Positions 1 through 7,152 of a DNA stretch of 9,988 nt are shown one piece after another. Numbering within the stretch: position 1 is the first letter of the stretch; each line of letters begins with the position of its first letter. Origin of the DNA: Glaciimonas sp. (GTDB lineage: Bacteria; Pseudomonadota; Gammaproteobacteria; Burkholderiales; Burkholderiaceae); contig JACMQE010000044.1 of the NCBI GenBank assembly GCA_014377145.1, positions 1 through 9,988 on the forward strand. The letters are read 5' to 3'. A model generated the notes under the pieces. That model did no database searches. It saw only the letters and a program-made list of their open reading frames with translations, and had not been told where the DNA came from. A program made the translations under genes and the position numbers.

Positions 1-63
1 AGCGCTTTCTTAGTCAAAGCGGTAAATTTTCGCCAAAAATATTTAGTCTGTTTCCCTATATTA

Positions 64-162
64 GGACTTACATAAATTGTCCCACCAAGGCGTGCCTATG
101 AGAACAGTACGCTAGTAAGGCTAGGAAAGCACAATGCTACTGGGGCGATTTTGCGTAAGTCC
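64..162 (+). mobile_element. 99-bp MITE-like element, copy 1
   Basis: The stretch begins GGACTTAC and ends GTAAGTCC, and its outer 20 or so bases form imperfect terminal inverted repeats (left 64-84, right 141-162). It has no coding capacity. Its reverse-complement relative is at 3520-3618, also exactly 99 bp. When that copy is turned around, the ends match, and internal blocks such as GCTAGGA and CGTAAGTCC line up too, at about 70% identity over the 42 bases at the right end, with mostly transition differences. The left flank is TA; the right flank (CG) does not match. I infer a non-autonomous, decayed transposon family; the parent IS family is not identified. It sits among remnants of gluQ. 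Confidence 0.6.
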
Positions 163-194
163 CGCCCGGTGCCATTTCAAAGTAATCGCGGCAA

Positions 195-586
195 TTTATA
201 TACCAAGCTGAATTCGATAAACTTCGGCGACTGGCCTATCCTTACAGCTGTGCACACCGTGAATCGTCGATCTCATATAATATTAAGATCGAGGGCGCTG
301 GGGTACTAAGCTGCTAGATTCGACCGCAAGACAGATTTATTTGCAACGACAGCTACATCTGTTAACTCCCACTTATCTGCATGTGCCGGTGATTACCAAT
401 GCCAAGGGTGAAAAACCTTCCAAGCAAAATGGCGCGCAACCGCTAACTGTAACTCAATCAATTCAGACTCTGATTAAAACAGTCTGGCTTTTGGGATTGG
501 AAACTGGACATGTTGCTTCAATTGAATTGTTTTGGCCGCTGGCTATTTCTGCATGGGCAGTCCAGCAACTAATAGAGCAGGCTTGA
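195..586 (+). pseudogene. gluQ: gluQ remnant: glutamyl-Q tRNA(Asp) synthetase, broken
   Basis: GluQRS is a truncated GluRS-like enzyme that attaches glutamate to queuosine in tRNA(Asp). Two reading frames carry pieces of it. Frame A (201-314) reads YQAEF, then LRRLAYPYSCAHRE, the counterpart of the family's LAYPCxCSRRE zinc-binding region with the first Cys changed to Tyr, then EGAGVLS, resembling RGADLL. Frame B (311-586) continues with LLDSTARQIYLQRQL, TPTYLHVPV and GEKPSKQNGAQPL, which corresponds to the KMSKS-like loop (usually KLSKQ), and ends in a family-like C-terminus at a TGA. The enzyme is normally about 300 residues, so the middle is deleted between the zinc region and RGADLL, and a frame change lies near 305-315. 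A faint GKFSP at 21-35 may be the N-terminal GRFAPSPTG motif. The frame from TTG 341 is an artefact of this decay, not a gene. It converges tail-to-tail with rhlE. Confidence 0.85.
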
Positions 587-640
587 TATCACCTCATCTA
601 AAAAGCTGCTGATATTTTTGGCAACGATAAATACTAAAAA

Positions 641-680
641 ACCAAAATAAAAACCGATGATTGCATTAAATAATCACCGG
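641..680 (-). terminator. rho-independent terminator of rhlE
   Basis: On the minus strand, just past the rhlE stop, CCGGTGATT (680-672) can pair with AATCATCGG (662-654) with one G-U pair and a 9-nt loop. It is followed at once by a T-rich run, TTTTTATTTT (653-644). This is the classic intrinsic terminator layout. Confidence 0.75.
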
Positions 681-691
681 CTCTGATTCTT

Positions 692-2194
692 TTAGCGTTT
701 AGGCATACCACCTAATAGGACAGCAACCTTACCTTTAGTTCTAGTCGCGACAACAGCAGATTTGCTGTTCTGTGCGCTCTCGACAGAAGCAGCGGTCGGT
801 TCGTAGGGTTTCAAAAACCACGGATCTATTTTTTCCTTGTGCGGGAAGGATAAATATGCACTTCGGGTATGTTGGGTGCTACGATCTGAAGATCCTAAGT
901 TTGTATCGATGCGAACATTGCCCCGTGACTCAGTATCGTCACGGCGTGGCGGACGCTTGCGTTCTGCTGCTACACGTGGCTTCGGCGCAAAGCCGACCAA
1001 CTCAGCACGCACAAATTTATGCTTGATCATTTTTTCGATATCGGCCAATAGGCGTTCGTCTTTATCTGTGTACAAAGAAATGGCATCGCCTGAAGCGCCA
1101 GCGCGCCCGGTACGGCCAATACGATGGACATAATCCTCGGCGTTGTAAGGCAAGTCAAAGTTAATCACACACGGTAACTCGGCGATATCAAGGCCACGAG
1201 CAGCAACATCGGTCGCGACCAATACTTCGATCTCACCTTTCTTAAAGGCTTCTAGTGCAGCCATCCGTTCATTCTGGCTCTTATCACCGTGGATTGCAGA
1301 GGCTTTAACCCCCTCGTTTTCCAAATGCTTCGCCAGACGTGAGGCACCGATTTTAGTATTCGAAAAAACGATTACTTGTTTCAAATTGCGTTCGCGAATA
1401 ATAAAAGATACAGCGTCTAACTTGGCCTGATCCTCTACCCGATACATTGTTTGGGTCACATTATCGGCGGTCGCGTTGCTGCGGGCGACTTCGATCGTTA
1501 CTGGATTTTTAAGGAAACTACCTGCGAGCTTTTTAATCTCAGTCGAAAATGTTGCTGAGAACATTAAGCTTTGGCGTTCTTTCGGCAACAAATTAATAAT
1601 GCGTTGCAAATCAGGTAGAAAGCCCATGTCAAGCATGCGATCAGCCTCATCCATCACCAGAATTTGCGTCTGTGACAAACTGATAGTTTTTTGCTGCACA
1701 TGGTCCAATAACCGTCCTGGCGTAGCGATAACTATCTCGATCCCAGATCTTAATACCGCGGTTTGTGGCGCCATATCAATCCCACCAAAGACCACGGTAG
1801 CACGCAACGCAGTATGACGTGAGTACGCTTTAACATTTTCTGCAACCTGATCCGCCAACTCACGCGTTGGCGTCAAAATCAAGGCACGTACTGGATGTCG
1901 GGCAGGCGATGCACTGGTATTTGCATGGGCGAGCAATAACTGGATAATCGGCAACGCAAACCCTGCCGTTTTACCTGTGCCGGTCTGTGCAGCGCCCATA
2001 ACATCGCAACCTTGCAAGACGATCGGAATTGCTTGCACCTGAATCGGCGTTGGGTTGACGTAGCCCTGATCGTTTAGGGCCCGCAAAATGTCTGGCGATA
2101 ACCCAAAATCTGTAAAACGCATGGATGGCGTAGATGCTTCTACAGCGGGTACGGGAAAATTTTCTTGTTGCTTTTCAGGCTTAGTGTCAGGCAT
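692..2194 (-). CDS. rhlE: ATP-dependent DEAD-box RNA helicase, RhlE type
   Basis: This is a 500-residue cytoplasmic ATP-dependent RNA helicase; RhlE relatives act in RNA turnover, ribosome maturation and cold growth. All core motifs are present: Q-motif with F27, F30 and Q52 (GYVNPTPIQ), motif I AQTGTGKT at 69-76, PTRELA 109-114, TPGR 158-161, DEAD 182-185, SAT 213-215, ARGLDI 332-337 and HRIGRTGR 357-364. After about residue 405 comes a basic, low-complexity tail typical of RhlE, with a DPWFLKPYEP block near 457-466 and an LLGGMPKR end, both features I associate with Burkholderiales RhlE. The ATG at 2194 leaves a short 25-residue lead before the Q-motif; AAAGG lies 12 nt upstream, a long spacer. 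It follows tsaD on the same strand after a 234-base gap and probably has its own promoter. No damage is seen. Confidence 0.95.
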   Translation of the reverse strand: MPDTKPEKQQENFPVPAVEASTPSMRFTDFGLSPDILRALNDQGYVNPTPIQVQAIPIVLQGCDVMGAAQTGTGKTAGFALPIIQLLLAHANTSASPARHPVRALILTPTRELADQVAENVKAYSRHTALRATVVFGGIDMAPQTAVLRSGIEIVIATPGRLLDHVQQKTISLSQTQILVMDEADRMLDMGFLPDLQRIINLLPKERQSLMFSATFSTEIKKLAGSFLKNPVTIEVARSNATADNVTQTMYRVEDQAKLDAVSFIIRERNLKQVIVFSNTKIGASRLAKHLENEGVKASAIHGDKSQNERMAALEAFKKGEIEVLVATDVAARGLDIAELPCVINFDLPYNAEDYVHRIGRTGRAGASGDAISLYTDKDERLLADIEKMIKHKFVRAELVGFAPKPRVAAERKRPPRRDDTESRGNVRIDTNLGSSDRSTQHTRSAYLSFPHKEKIDPWFLKPYEPTAASVESAQNSKSAVVATRTKGKVAVLLGGMPKR

Positions 2195-2206
2195 GGTAGT
2201 TGGCGG

Positions 2207-2300
2207 CCTTTGACATTATGTCGCTAATCAACGACATACGCGGGCAATATTGCTTTCAATGATTTCATGATTTCATGCCAACTTAGCATCATGTCAAAGG
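2207..2300 (-). promoter_or_regulatory. rhlE leader: inverted repeat covering the Shine-Dalgarno
   Basis: In the rhlE leader (minus strand), CCTTTGACAT at 2300-2291 is the exact complement of ATGTCAAAGG at 2216-2207, and the second arm contains the only plausible Shine-Dalgarno, AAAGG. Directly next to this arm is another perfect hairpin, TATGTCG (2238-2232) with CGACATA (2223-2217) and an 8-nt loop, so the two stems could stack. Because GACAT/ATGTC occurs in both stems, alternative pairings are possible. The loop between the arms also holds a tandem 8-bp repeat (2259-2274). I infer translational control of rhlE, for example by temperature or by the helicase itself. The repeats are directly visible; the function is inference. 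Confidence 0.45.
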
Positions 2301-2392
2301 TTCTGCAAACAACCCGTTTGATCACATGCAAGCTGAAGCGTAGGGGTACATAACTGCTGTTAGAGCATCACACTTTTGTGTTACAGTCCAAT

Positions 2393-2398
2393 ATTATA
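2393..2398 (-). promoter_or_regulatory. candidate -10 box for rhlE
   Basis: The minus strand reads a perfect TATAAT here, just downstream of the tsaD stop. No good -35 hexamer is seen at the usual distance (GGAACA lies only 14 bases upstream). If used, transcription would start near 2386 and give a leader of about 190 nt containing the inverted repeats described for 2207-2300. Confidence 0.3.
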
Positions 2399-2428
2399 CG
2401 CTTAGCCAAGACTGTTCCTCGCTTCTGT

Positions 2429-3454
2429 TCAAATACCTAGCTGATCTAGCGGCCAGCGCGGCCGCACATTAAAGGCATAGTTACGCTGTGCAGCCTCGGG
2501 CTTAAGTTGCAGGCGCATTGCGCCGGCAAAGGCAATCATCGCACCGTTATCTGTACAAAACTCAAGTTCGGGATAAAACACCTTGAATCGCTGTTTCACT
2601 GCCGCCGCACTTAAAGCATCACGTAATTGCTGGTTGGCCCCAACGCCGCCAGCGATAACTAAGCGATTGAGGCCAGTTTGTTTTAATACAGCCAGACATT
2701 TGACAACTAATACTTCCACCAACGCGTCGACAAACGCACGTGCAATATTCGCTTTGTCCTGCTCGCAAATATTTGTCGTTTGTTTCTTTACTAAGGTCAG
2801 TACGGCTGTTTTAAGACCGGAAAAACTGAAATCCAGGTTTTTGGAATGCAACATCGGTCGCGGCAATTGAAAAACTAACGGGTCGCCAAATTCTGCCAAG
2901 CATGATATTGCAGGCCCGCCGGGATAGCCCAGTCCGAGTAACTTTGCCGACTTGTCAAAAGCTTCACCAGCCGCATCATCTAACGTTTCGCCCAGCAATA
3001 CATACTGACCAATGCCGTCCACGCGCATTAATTGTGTATGGCCACCGGATACCAATAGCGCGACGAATGGAAAACTCGGCGGATTGCTCGCCAGCAAAGG
3101 CGATAAAAGATGACCTTCTAAATGGTGGACGCCCAACACCGGCTTATCCAATGCCAAACCAAGGCCGCACGCAAATGAGGCGCCAACCAGCAAAGCCCCG
3201 GCGAGTCCCGGCCCTTGGGTATAGGCAATCGCGTCAATTTCGCTGCGCTGCGTATTTCCTTCTACCAATACTTGTTGCAATAGTGGTATTACCCGGCGAA
3301 TATGATCGCGCGATGCCAGCTCCGGGACCACGCCGCCGTATTGTTCGTGCATCGCGACTTGTGAATGAAGTGCGTGAGAAAGCAATCCGCGCTGCGTGTC
3401 GTATAACGCAATGCCAGTTTCATCACAGGATGATTCAACGCCGAGAACAATCAT
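2429..3454 (-). CDS. tsaD: tRNA N6-adenosine threonylcarbamoyltransferase TsaD
   Basis: TsaD (Gcp/YgjD) transfers the threonylcarbamoyl group from threonylcarbamoyl-AMP to A37 of tRNAs reading ANN codons, working in the cytoplasm with TsaB and TsaE. The 341-residue length is normal. It starts [14 protein letters not shown], as expected for the ASKHA fold. It has the metal-binding HLEGH with H111 and H115, SGGHTQ at 136-141, the [14 protein letters not shown] block at 155-168, FSGLKTA at 211-217, [12 protein letters not shown] at 267-278 and TDNGAMIA at 301-308 with the metal-binding Asp302. The ATG at 3454 gives the standard N-terminus, though no strong Shine-Dalgarno precedes it. Many proteobacteria have rpsU upstream of tsaD; here there is a mobile-element copy and decayed DNA instead. 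It is transcribed in the same direction as rhlE. It appears intact, as expected for an essential gene. Confidence 0.97.
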   Translation of the reverse strand: MIVLGVESSCDETGIALYDTQRGLLSHALHSQVAMHEQYGGVVPELASRDHIRRVIPLLQQVLVEGNTQRSEIDAIAYTQGPGLAGALLVGASFACGLGLALDKPVLGVHHLEGHLLSPLLASNPPSFPFVALLVSGGHTQLMRVDGIGQYVLLGETLDDAAGEAFDKSAKLLGLGYPGGPAISCLAEFGDPLVFQLPRPMLHSKNLDFSFSGLKTAVLTLVKKQTTNICEQDKANIARAFVDALVEVLVVKCLAVLKQTGLNRLVIAGGVGANQQLRDALSAAAVKQRFKVFYPELEFCTDNGAMIAFAGAMRLQLKPEAAQRNYAFNVRPRWPLDQLGI

Positions 3455-3469
3455 GGTGAGAATGAATTT

Positions 3470-3488
3470 TTACAATGCCCCATTGTAA
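3470..3488. promoter_or_regulatory. 19-bp palindrome upstream of tsaD
   Basis: TTACAATG and CATTGTAA-like arms (3470-3477 and 3481-3488) pair perfectly over 8 bp around CCC, 15 bases before the tsaD start. It could be an operator or a small hairpin in the tsaD leader. No clear promoter hexamers could be placed with it. Confidence 0.3.
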
Positions 3489-3519
3489 TAGAAAGTGTCA
3501 GCAAAATTACAGATACGTA

Positions 3520-3618
3520 GGACTTACGCAAAATTATTCCAGCGGCGTTATCCCTCCTAGCGTTACAGGCGTAATATCTATGTCGAGATGCCTTACTAGA
3601 ACAATTTTGCGTAAGTCT
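3520..3618 (-). mobile_element. 99-bp MITE-like element, copy 2
   Basis: This is the second copy of the element at 64-162, in the opposite orientation and the same length. Its terminal inverted repeats are better preserved: GGACTTACGCAAAAT at the left end mirrors ATTTTGCGTAAGTCT at the right end, with about two mismatches over 20 bases. It is flanked by TA on both sides (3518-3519 and 3619-3620), compatible with a TA target duplication. No transposase is present. Its position between tsaD and the decayed region suggests that it inserted in former intergenic DNA. Confidence 0.65.
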
Positions 3619-3620
3619 TA

Positions 3621-4100
3621 TACGATTGAATACGATTTTGGTTAATAGTACTTAATTGCGAAAATTTCAGTTAAAAGTTACCGAACCACCTTAATCTTCC
3701 CCCATACGCTCCATGGCAACATGCAAAAAAGAAATCTGCTGCGAAAAGTGCGCGCACGTCGTACACCTCCATAAGTACACCTGGACGCAAACGCGGTGTA
3801 GCCCCGACAACCTATGATCTTATACTTCGGAAAGCAAACTTTGGATTTCTCGGTAGGTATGAAATAAGCTTGGCATGATTTATCGGCTAAGGTGTCATGG
3901 ATATTAGTTGCAACAAAACAACCATATTAATCTGATAATAACGCCATTATTAAGGCAATTCATAAATTTATTGTAATGATATTAATTTTAATGTATGCTA
4001 ATTCAATTAATTTCCAAGCATTTCTTTCCCTCGGTGCAGGCGCGATATAAAAGAACCCGATGCATTGGCGCTATTGATATTCAATTCGCTACATGTCGCA
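3621..4100. other. gene-free, partly AT-rich stretch
   Basis: No reading frame, RNA gene or repeat could be supported here. Base composition is mixed up to about 3850 and very AT-rich from about 3900 to 4020. Given the cobA-like remnant that follows, it may hold the unrecognisable 5' part of that gene, but no N-terminal motif was found on either strand. Confidence 0.4.
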
Positions 4101-4109
4101 TCATTGTCT

Positions 4110-4340
4110 AGCTTAAGCCCTTGCGTTTGCCACAACACAGCTGATCTATTAACTCAGCTGGATAATGCCAATGACGTAGGTTTTTAACGCAGATTGCTAT
4201 TTAAGCCGATCCTGCTTCCTCATCAATGCAACAATGGTCTCGGATACATTGTCTTCAGCAAAGTTGGTATTGCACAATTGTAATTGCGCGAGTTTGAGTA
4301 TTGTGGGCGCAGCGATTCAAGATCGCTTGGTTCAACGGCC
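4110..4340 (+). pseudogene. cobA: probable cobA/sumT remnant (uroporphyrinogen-III C-methyltransferase)
   Basis: CobA/SumT makes precorrin-2 for siroheme and is often found near nitrate/nitrite assimilation genes. Pieces in the right order, spread over several frames, resemble its C-terminal half. CVCHNTADLLTQLDNANDVGF (4122-4184) compares with CVFVTGH...LDW..LAQ...VVIYMG. Then ADPA (4207-4218) compares with ADTPAA, QQ precedes MVSDTLSS (4234-4257, compare QQVV..TL), and SLSIVGAAIQDRL (4294-4329) compares with PALIIVGEVVxLRDRL. Stops and frame changes break it up. It lies directly upstream of the ybiB pseudogene, and I recall cobA-ybiB neighbours in Burkholderiales. Each piece is weak alone; order, spacing and context make the call. 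The minus-strand open frame at 4223-4456 is probably a shadow. Confidence 0.45.
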
Positions 4341-4568
4341 ATATTTAATCCAGCAAGGTAATCCAAAAAATAACGCAACACCCAAGACAACGTCAAAAAT
4401 GACGCTATTATGCGCATAATCCCTTCACACTGCCCATTCCATTTCGTCAAGCGCAAAGCCTGTCGGTGTTCTACCCGACTGTCGATGGGCCAAATTCATC
4501 CGTGAAGTAAATTCGGCTATATCGTCTATTAACTTTTATGCAATTCTAATATTGCCGATTTCTGTTAT

Positions 4569-5459
4569 GTGCAAAATACCTTATCTGTAGACCCATTTAA
4601 AGCCGCACGCTTCATCAAGGAAATTGGGCTTGGCAAAGACGGAAAGGAGAGCCCGTCGAGGAAATCGCAGGCTTTCTCGATGCCGCAGAAGCCTCTTTTA
4701 CGTCCTTGCCGAAGGCGACAGGGCCCAACAACGCAGCAACATTATCGCTTTATGCGTCAGTGATTATTCCTATTTATAACGGGGCACGACATATGAAAAA
4801 TCTCACGCCGTTGCTAGCGTTGCTGCTGGCACGCGAAGGTATACCAACGCTGGTGCATGGCGCGCTCACCGACATCGGCAGAATCCGAGTGTGGAAATTT
4901 CTACTGCGCTTGGGCTTGCACACGCCACCAGCATAGATCAAGCAGTCCAATGCTTCGAACGATATCAACCTACTTTCATGCCAATTACGGCGCTCGCGCT
5001 AAAGATGTCACGTTTGCTCAATACGTGTTGAATCTTGGGCGTACGAAAGTCGACCCATACCCTGGTCAAATTATACAACCGTTCAACGCGCCGGTGTTGC
5101 GCCTAGCTTCCCATACGCACCCAGAATATCGTGCAAGGCTGTGTAATTGTTTCAACACCACTGCCGCAGCCGAACGCGGCGACATTTTTCTCATGCATGG
5201 CAGTGAGAGTGAAACCGTAGCAAATGCGAAAAGAGCAAAGCAAATAGAATAGTTTCACGTAGGCAATCAAACCACGCTGGTAGAAAAGCAAAATGTCGCG
5301 GAAGAAATCCTGGCGTTACCAGAAGAGCGCAACGCAAATGTTACTGCGCGCTGGATAAGCGCAGTTTTAAAGGGCCAAATTGCAATTCCCAAACCCATTT
5401 TTGAACAGGTCATGCAATGTAAAGAGGTTTGCAAAATTCTTAAACTCCGACAAAATTAG
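4569..5459 (+). pseudogene. ybiB: ybiB pseudogene (TrpD2-family nucleic-acid-binding protein)
   Basis: YbiB/TrpD2 resembles anthranilate phosphoribosyltransferase but binds nucleic acid; in E. coli it lies next to dinG. Starting at GTG 4569, FIKEIGLGKDG matches the N-terminus. About 35-40 codons are then missing before KGEPVEEIAGFLDAAEASF (frame 2, from about 4640). The frame goes on through IIPIYNGARHMKNLTPLLAL and LVHGALTDIGRI. A missing base near 4885 moves it to frame 1 (EISTALGLAHATSIDQA, then FMPITALALKMSRLL). That frame has TGA at 5029 where Arg is expected, then ILGVRKSTHTLVK. A base lost in an A-run near 5070 moves it to frame 0 (IIQPFNAPVLRLASHTHPEY, GDIFLMHGSESETVANAKRA). TAG at 5250 replaces the Trp of QIDWFH. 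The C-terminus reads LVEKQNVAEEI and IPKPIFEQVMQC to TAG 5459. No functional product is possible. Confidence 0.92.
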
Positions 5460-5795
5460 CCACATATTGATCATTAAGTGTAGTTTACACGCGGAACTAA
5501 GTGAATCACTTGCAGACAAATTACCGTCTTGCAATTTAGCCTATATAAATATATATTCGTGGTAGGTTCAGCCCGATAAATAATGCAATAAAGTTAATAT
5601 TAAAAAGTAAGGAGGTCCTGTTAAACTTTGGCATTTAATTCAAAGTAATTCTGCGTAACTTTTACTTTTATTCAATTTCTTCTTGCACCAAACTTATTAG
5701 CACCGCCAAGACCGATTACATCTATGATGGTATCGTTATGGCAAAAGTTACGGCAAAAACAGTAAAAGCGACAAAACTAACCTCCGGGAGTATCC
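5460..5795. other. intergenic stretch with no supported gene
   Basis: It is AT-rich (for example 5545-5560, TATAAATATATA). A perfect AAGGAGGT Shine-Dalgarno match stands at 5609-5616 but no start codon follows at the right distance, and CTG 5618 runs only to TAA within six codons. A short frame from ATG 5738 runs into the antiporter in another frame and is not supported as a gene. No convincing promoter for the antiporter was found; TATGAT at 5723-5728 is the best -10-like hexamer but lacks a -35. Confidence 0.4.
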
Positions 5796-7007
5796 ATGGA
5801 CTGGGCTCTTCCATCCTTCACCTTAGCAGAACCTATTCAGTGGAATGCGTTGTTATTATTTGGCAGCTTATTAATATTAGGGTTGCTGGGTGGCTATATC
5901 GTGACGAAAACTCCTTGGGTTCCACGTATCACTGGCTATTTGCTGGTGGGATTCATACTTGGCGTTAGCGGTCTTGATCTACTCTCTGGAGACTTTCTCA
6001 GGCTGGCAAATATTTTTGCAGATATTGCTATCGCCCTGATTGCCTATCAACTTGGACGCTACGTAGATATTAGCTGGCTTCGCCGCGAAAAATGGTTGCT
6101 GGCAACAGTCATGCTGAGTTCTATGCTGTGCTTTGTATTTGTAAGCAGCGCCTTAATGTGGATTGGTACTTCGACCTTACTCGCATTATTAGGGGGAGTG
6201 CTTGCTATCGCCACCGCACCGGCAGTAATCATGGTCGTGGTCCGAGATCTTAAAGCCGAAGGTCAGGTCACCCGTCGGCTGACAGCAATGACCGCGTTGA
6301 ATAACTTTGTTGCAATATTGGTTGCTTACGCATTATTGCCGGTAATCGCAAAAGAAAGCACGACGCCATTTATCACGTTGTTGGGACATACTGCATACTC
6401 ACTCTTAGGATCATTATTAATAGCCTATGTTACTTATCGTTTGCTGATTCCTTTGGCACGCTTGCTGGGCCGACAGAGTAGTCGCCAGTTTGTACTCGTC
6501 ATTGCAATTATCTCGCTCGCCATCGGTGCAGCTCATGCGTTGAAGCTGCCGGTCCTGCTGACAATGCTGGCTTTCGCCATTATGTCAAAGAATCTTGATC
6601 ATCAATACGATTTGATGGAATTAGAGTTCGGGATCGCCAATGAGTTATTTATTGTGATGTTATTCGTCACGTTCGGAGCTTCAATTCGCCTAACCGACTT
6701 GTCGATGGTCGGTGCTTCGGTCGCCGTGTTAATCAGTGCACGCTTTTTAGCGATGGCCTGCGGCATATTCGTTTTTGCGCATTTTGCCAAAATGAAATGG
6801 AAGCAAGCCGCATTGATCACGTTAAGCACATTGCCGATGACAGAAGCTGGCCTTGGGCTGATGCAAACCATATCGTATATTTATCCGCACACCACAGCGG
6901 AGGTCCTGCCAGTGTTAGCCGGTTGCCTGATCGTATTAGAATTATGTGGTCCGATAGCGACCCAATTTGCGTTAATTAAATCTGGCGAGAGCGGCCGTGA
7001 AGCTTAG
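5796..7007 (+). CDS. CPA2-family cation:proton antiporter (Na+/H+ exchanger domain)
   Basis: This is a 403-residue inner-membrane protein with about 12-13 hydrophobic segments, roughly at 17-34, 44-60, 70-88, 100-122, 127-148, 165-185, 196-222, 231-247, 251-264, 280-298, 302-322, 335-358 and 368-394. The layout and motifs (PRITGYLLVGFILG at 43-56, ATAPAVIMVVVRDLKAEG at 139-156, GAAHALKLPVLL at 244-255, FVTFGASI near 290-297, TEAGLGLM at 349-356) place it in the Na_H_Exchanger/Kef-like superfamily, which exchanges Na+ or K+ for H+. It lacks the cytosolic RCK/TrkA domain of full KefB/C. The usual acidic pair of the crossed helices appears as Asn169-Asn170 (TALNN), so coupling may differ. The start ATG 5796 has GGGAG five bases upstream. 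It is the first of three co-oriented genes. The substrate cannot be told from sequence. Confidence 0.85.
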   Translation: MDWALPSFTLAEPIQWNALLLFGSLLILGLLGGYIVTKTPWVPRITGYLLVGFILGVSGLDLLSGDFLRLANIFADIAIALIAYQLGRYVDISWLRREKWLLATVMLSSMLCFVFVSSALMWIGTSTLLALLGGVLAIATAPAVIMVVVRDLKAEGQVTRRLTAMTALNNFVAILVAYALLPVIAKESTTPFITLLGHTAYSLLGSLLIAYVTYRLLIPLARLLGRQSSRQFVLVIAIISLAIGAAHALKLPVLLTMLAFAIMSKNLDHQYDLMELEFGIANELFIVMLFVTFGASIRLTDLSMVGASVAVLISARFLAMACGIFVFAHFAKMKWKQAALITLSTLPMTEAGLGLMQTISYIYPHTTAEVLPVLAGCLIVLELCGPIATQFALIKSGESGREA

Positions 7008-7152
7008 TCAAAAGACTTACACGCATTTATTCTAGCGATTCACTTGTCAAAAATATTGATGAAAAAACGCCATTGTCCAGACACAATCCTAGTTCGAACA
7101 GCTGTGTAGGTTCTAAAAAATTGCTGATAGGCATACGATAAAGGAGAAAAAT
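7008..7152. other. antiporter-ybdK intergenic gap
   Basis: This is 145 bases without a gene. AGACTTAC at 7013-7020 followed by ACGCATTTATTCTAG loosely resembles one end of the 99-bp elements, but no second end is present. A strong AAGGAG at 7141-7146 is the ribosome-binding site of the next gene. No clear terminator or promoter is visible. Confidence 0.3.

Noticed and set aside
341..586. 81-residue open frame beginning at TTG as an independent small gene
   Set aside because: It is the C-terminal part of the gluQ pseudogene; family residues continue upstream of the TTG in the same frame (LLDSTARQIY from 311).
2902..3459. 185-residue plus-strand frame opposite tsaD
   Set aside because: It is antisense to an intact essential gene, with basic and low-information composition; a codon-bias shadow.
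4134..4163. Two CAGCTG sites around an AT-rich spacer as an operator
   Set aside because: Each site is a common 6-bp palindrome, and they lie inside the cobA-like remnant with no promoter nearby.
4223..4456. Minus-strand 77-residue frame (FLDYLAGLNMAVEPSDLESL region)
   Set aside because: It looks protein-like in places but I recognise no family, and the opposite strand carries the cobA-like pieces; it is best treated as a shadow.
5738..5968. Frame beginning MAKVTAKTVKATKLTSGS before the antiporter
   Set aside because: Most of it overlaps the antiporter in another frame; only about 19 codons are outside, and there is no good ribosome-binding site.
7013..7035. Possible solo end of the 99-bp element after the antiporter
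   Set aside because: Only AGACTTAC and a loosely similar TTCTAG match, with spacing differences and no second end; chance cannot be excluded.
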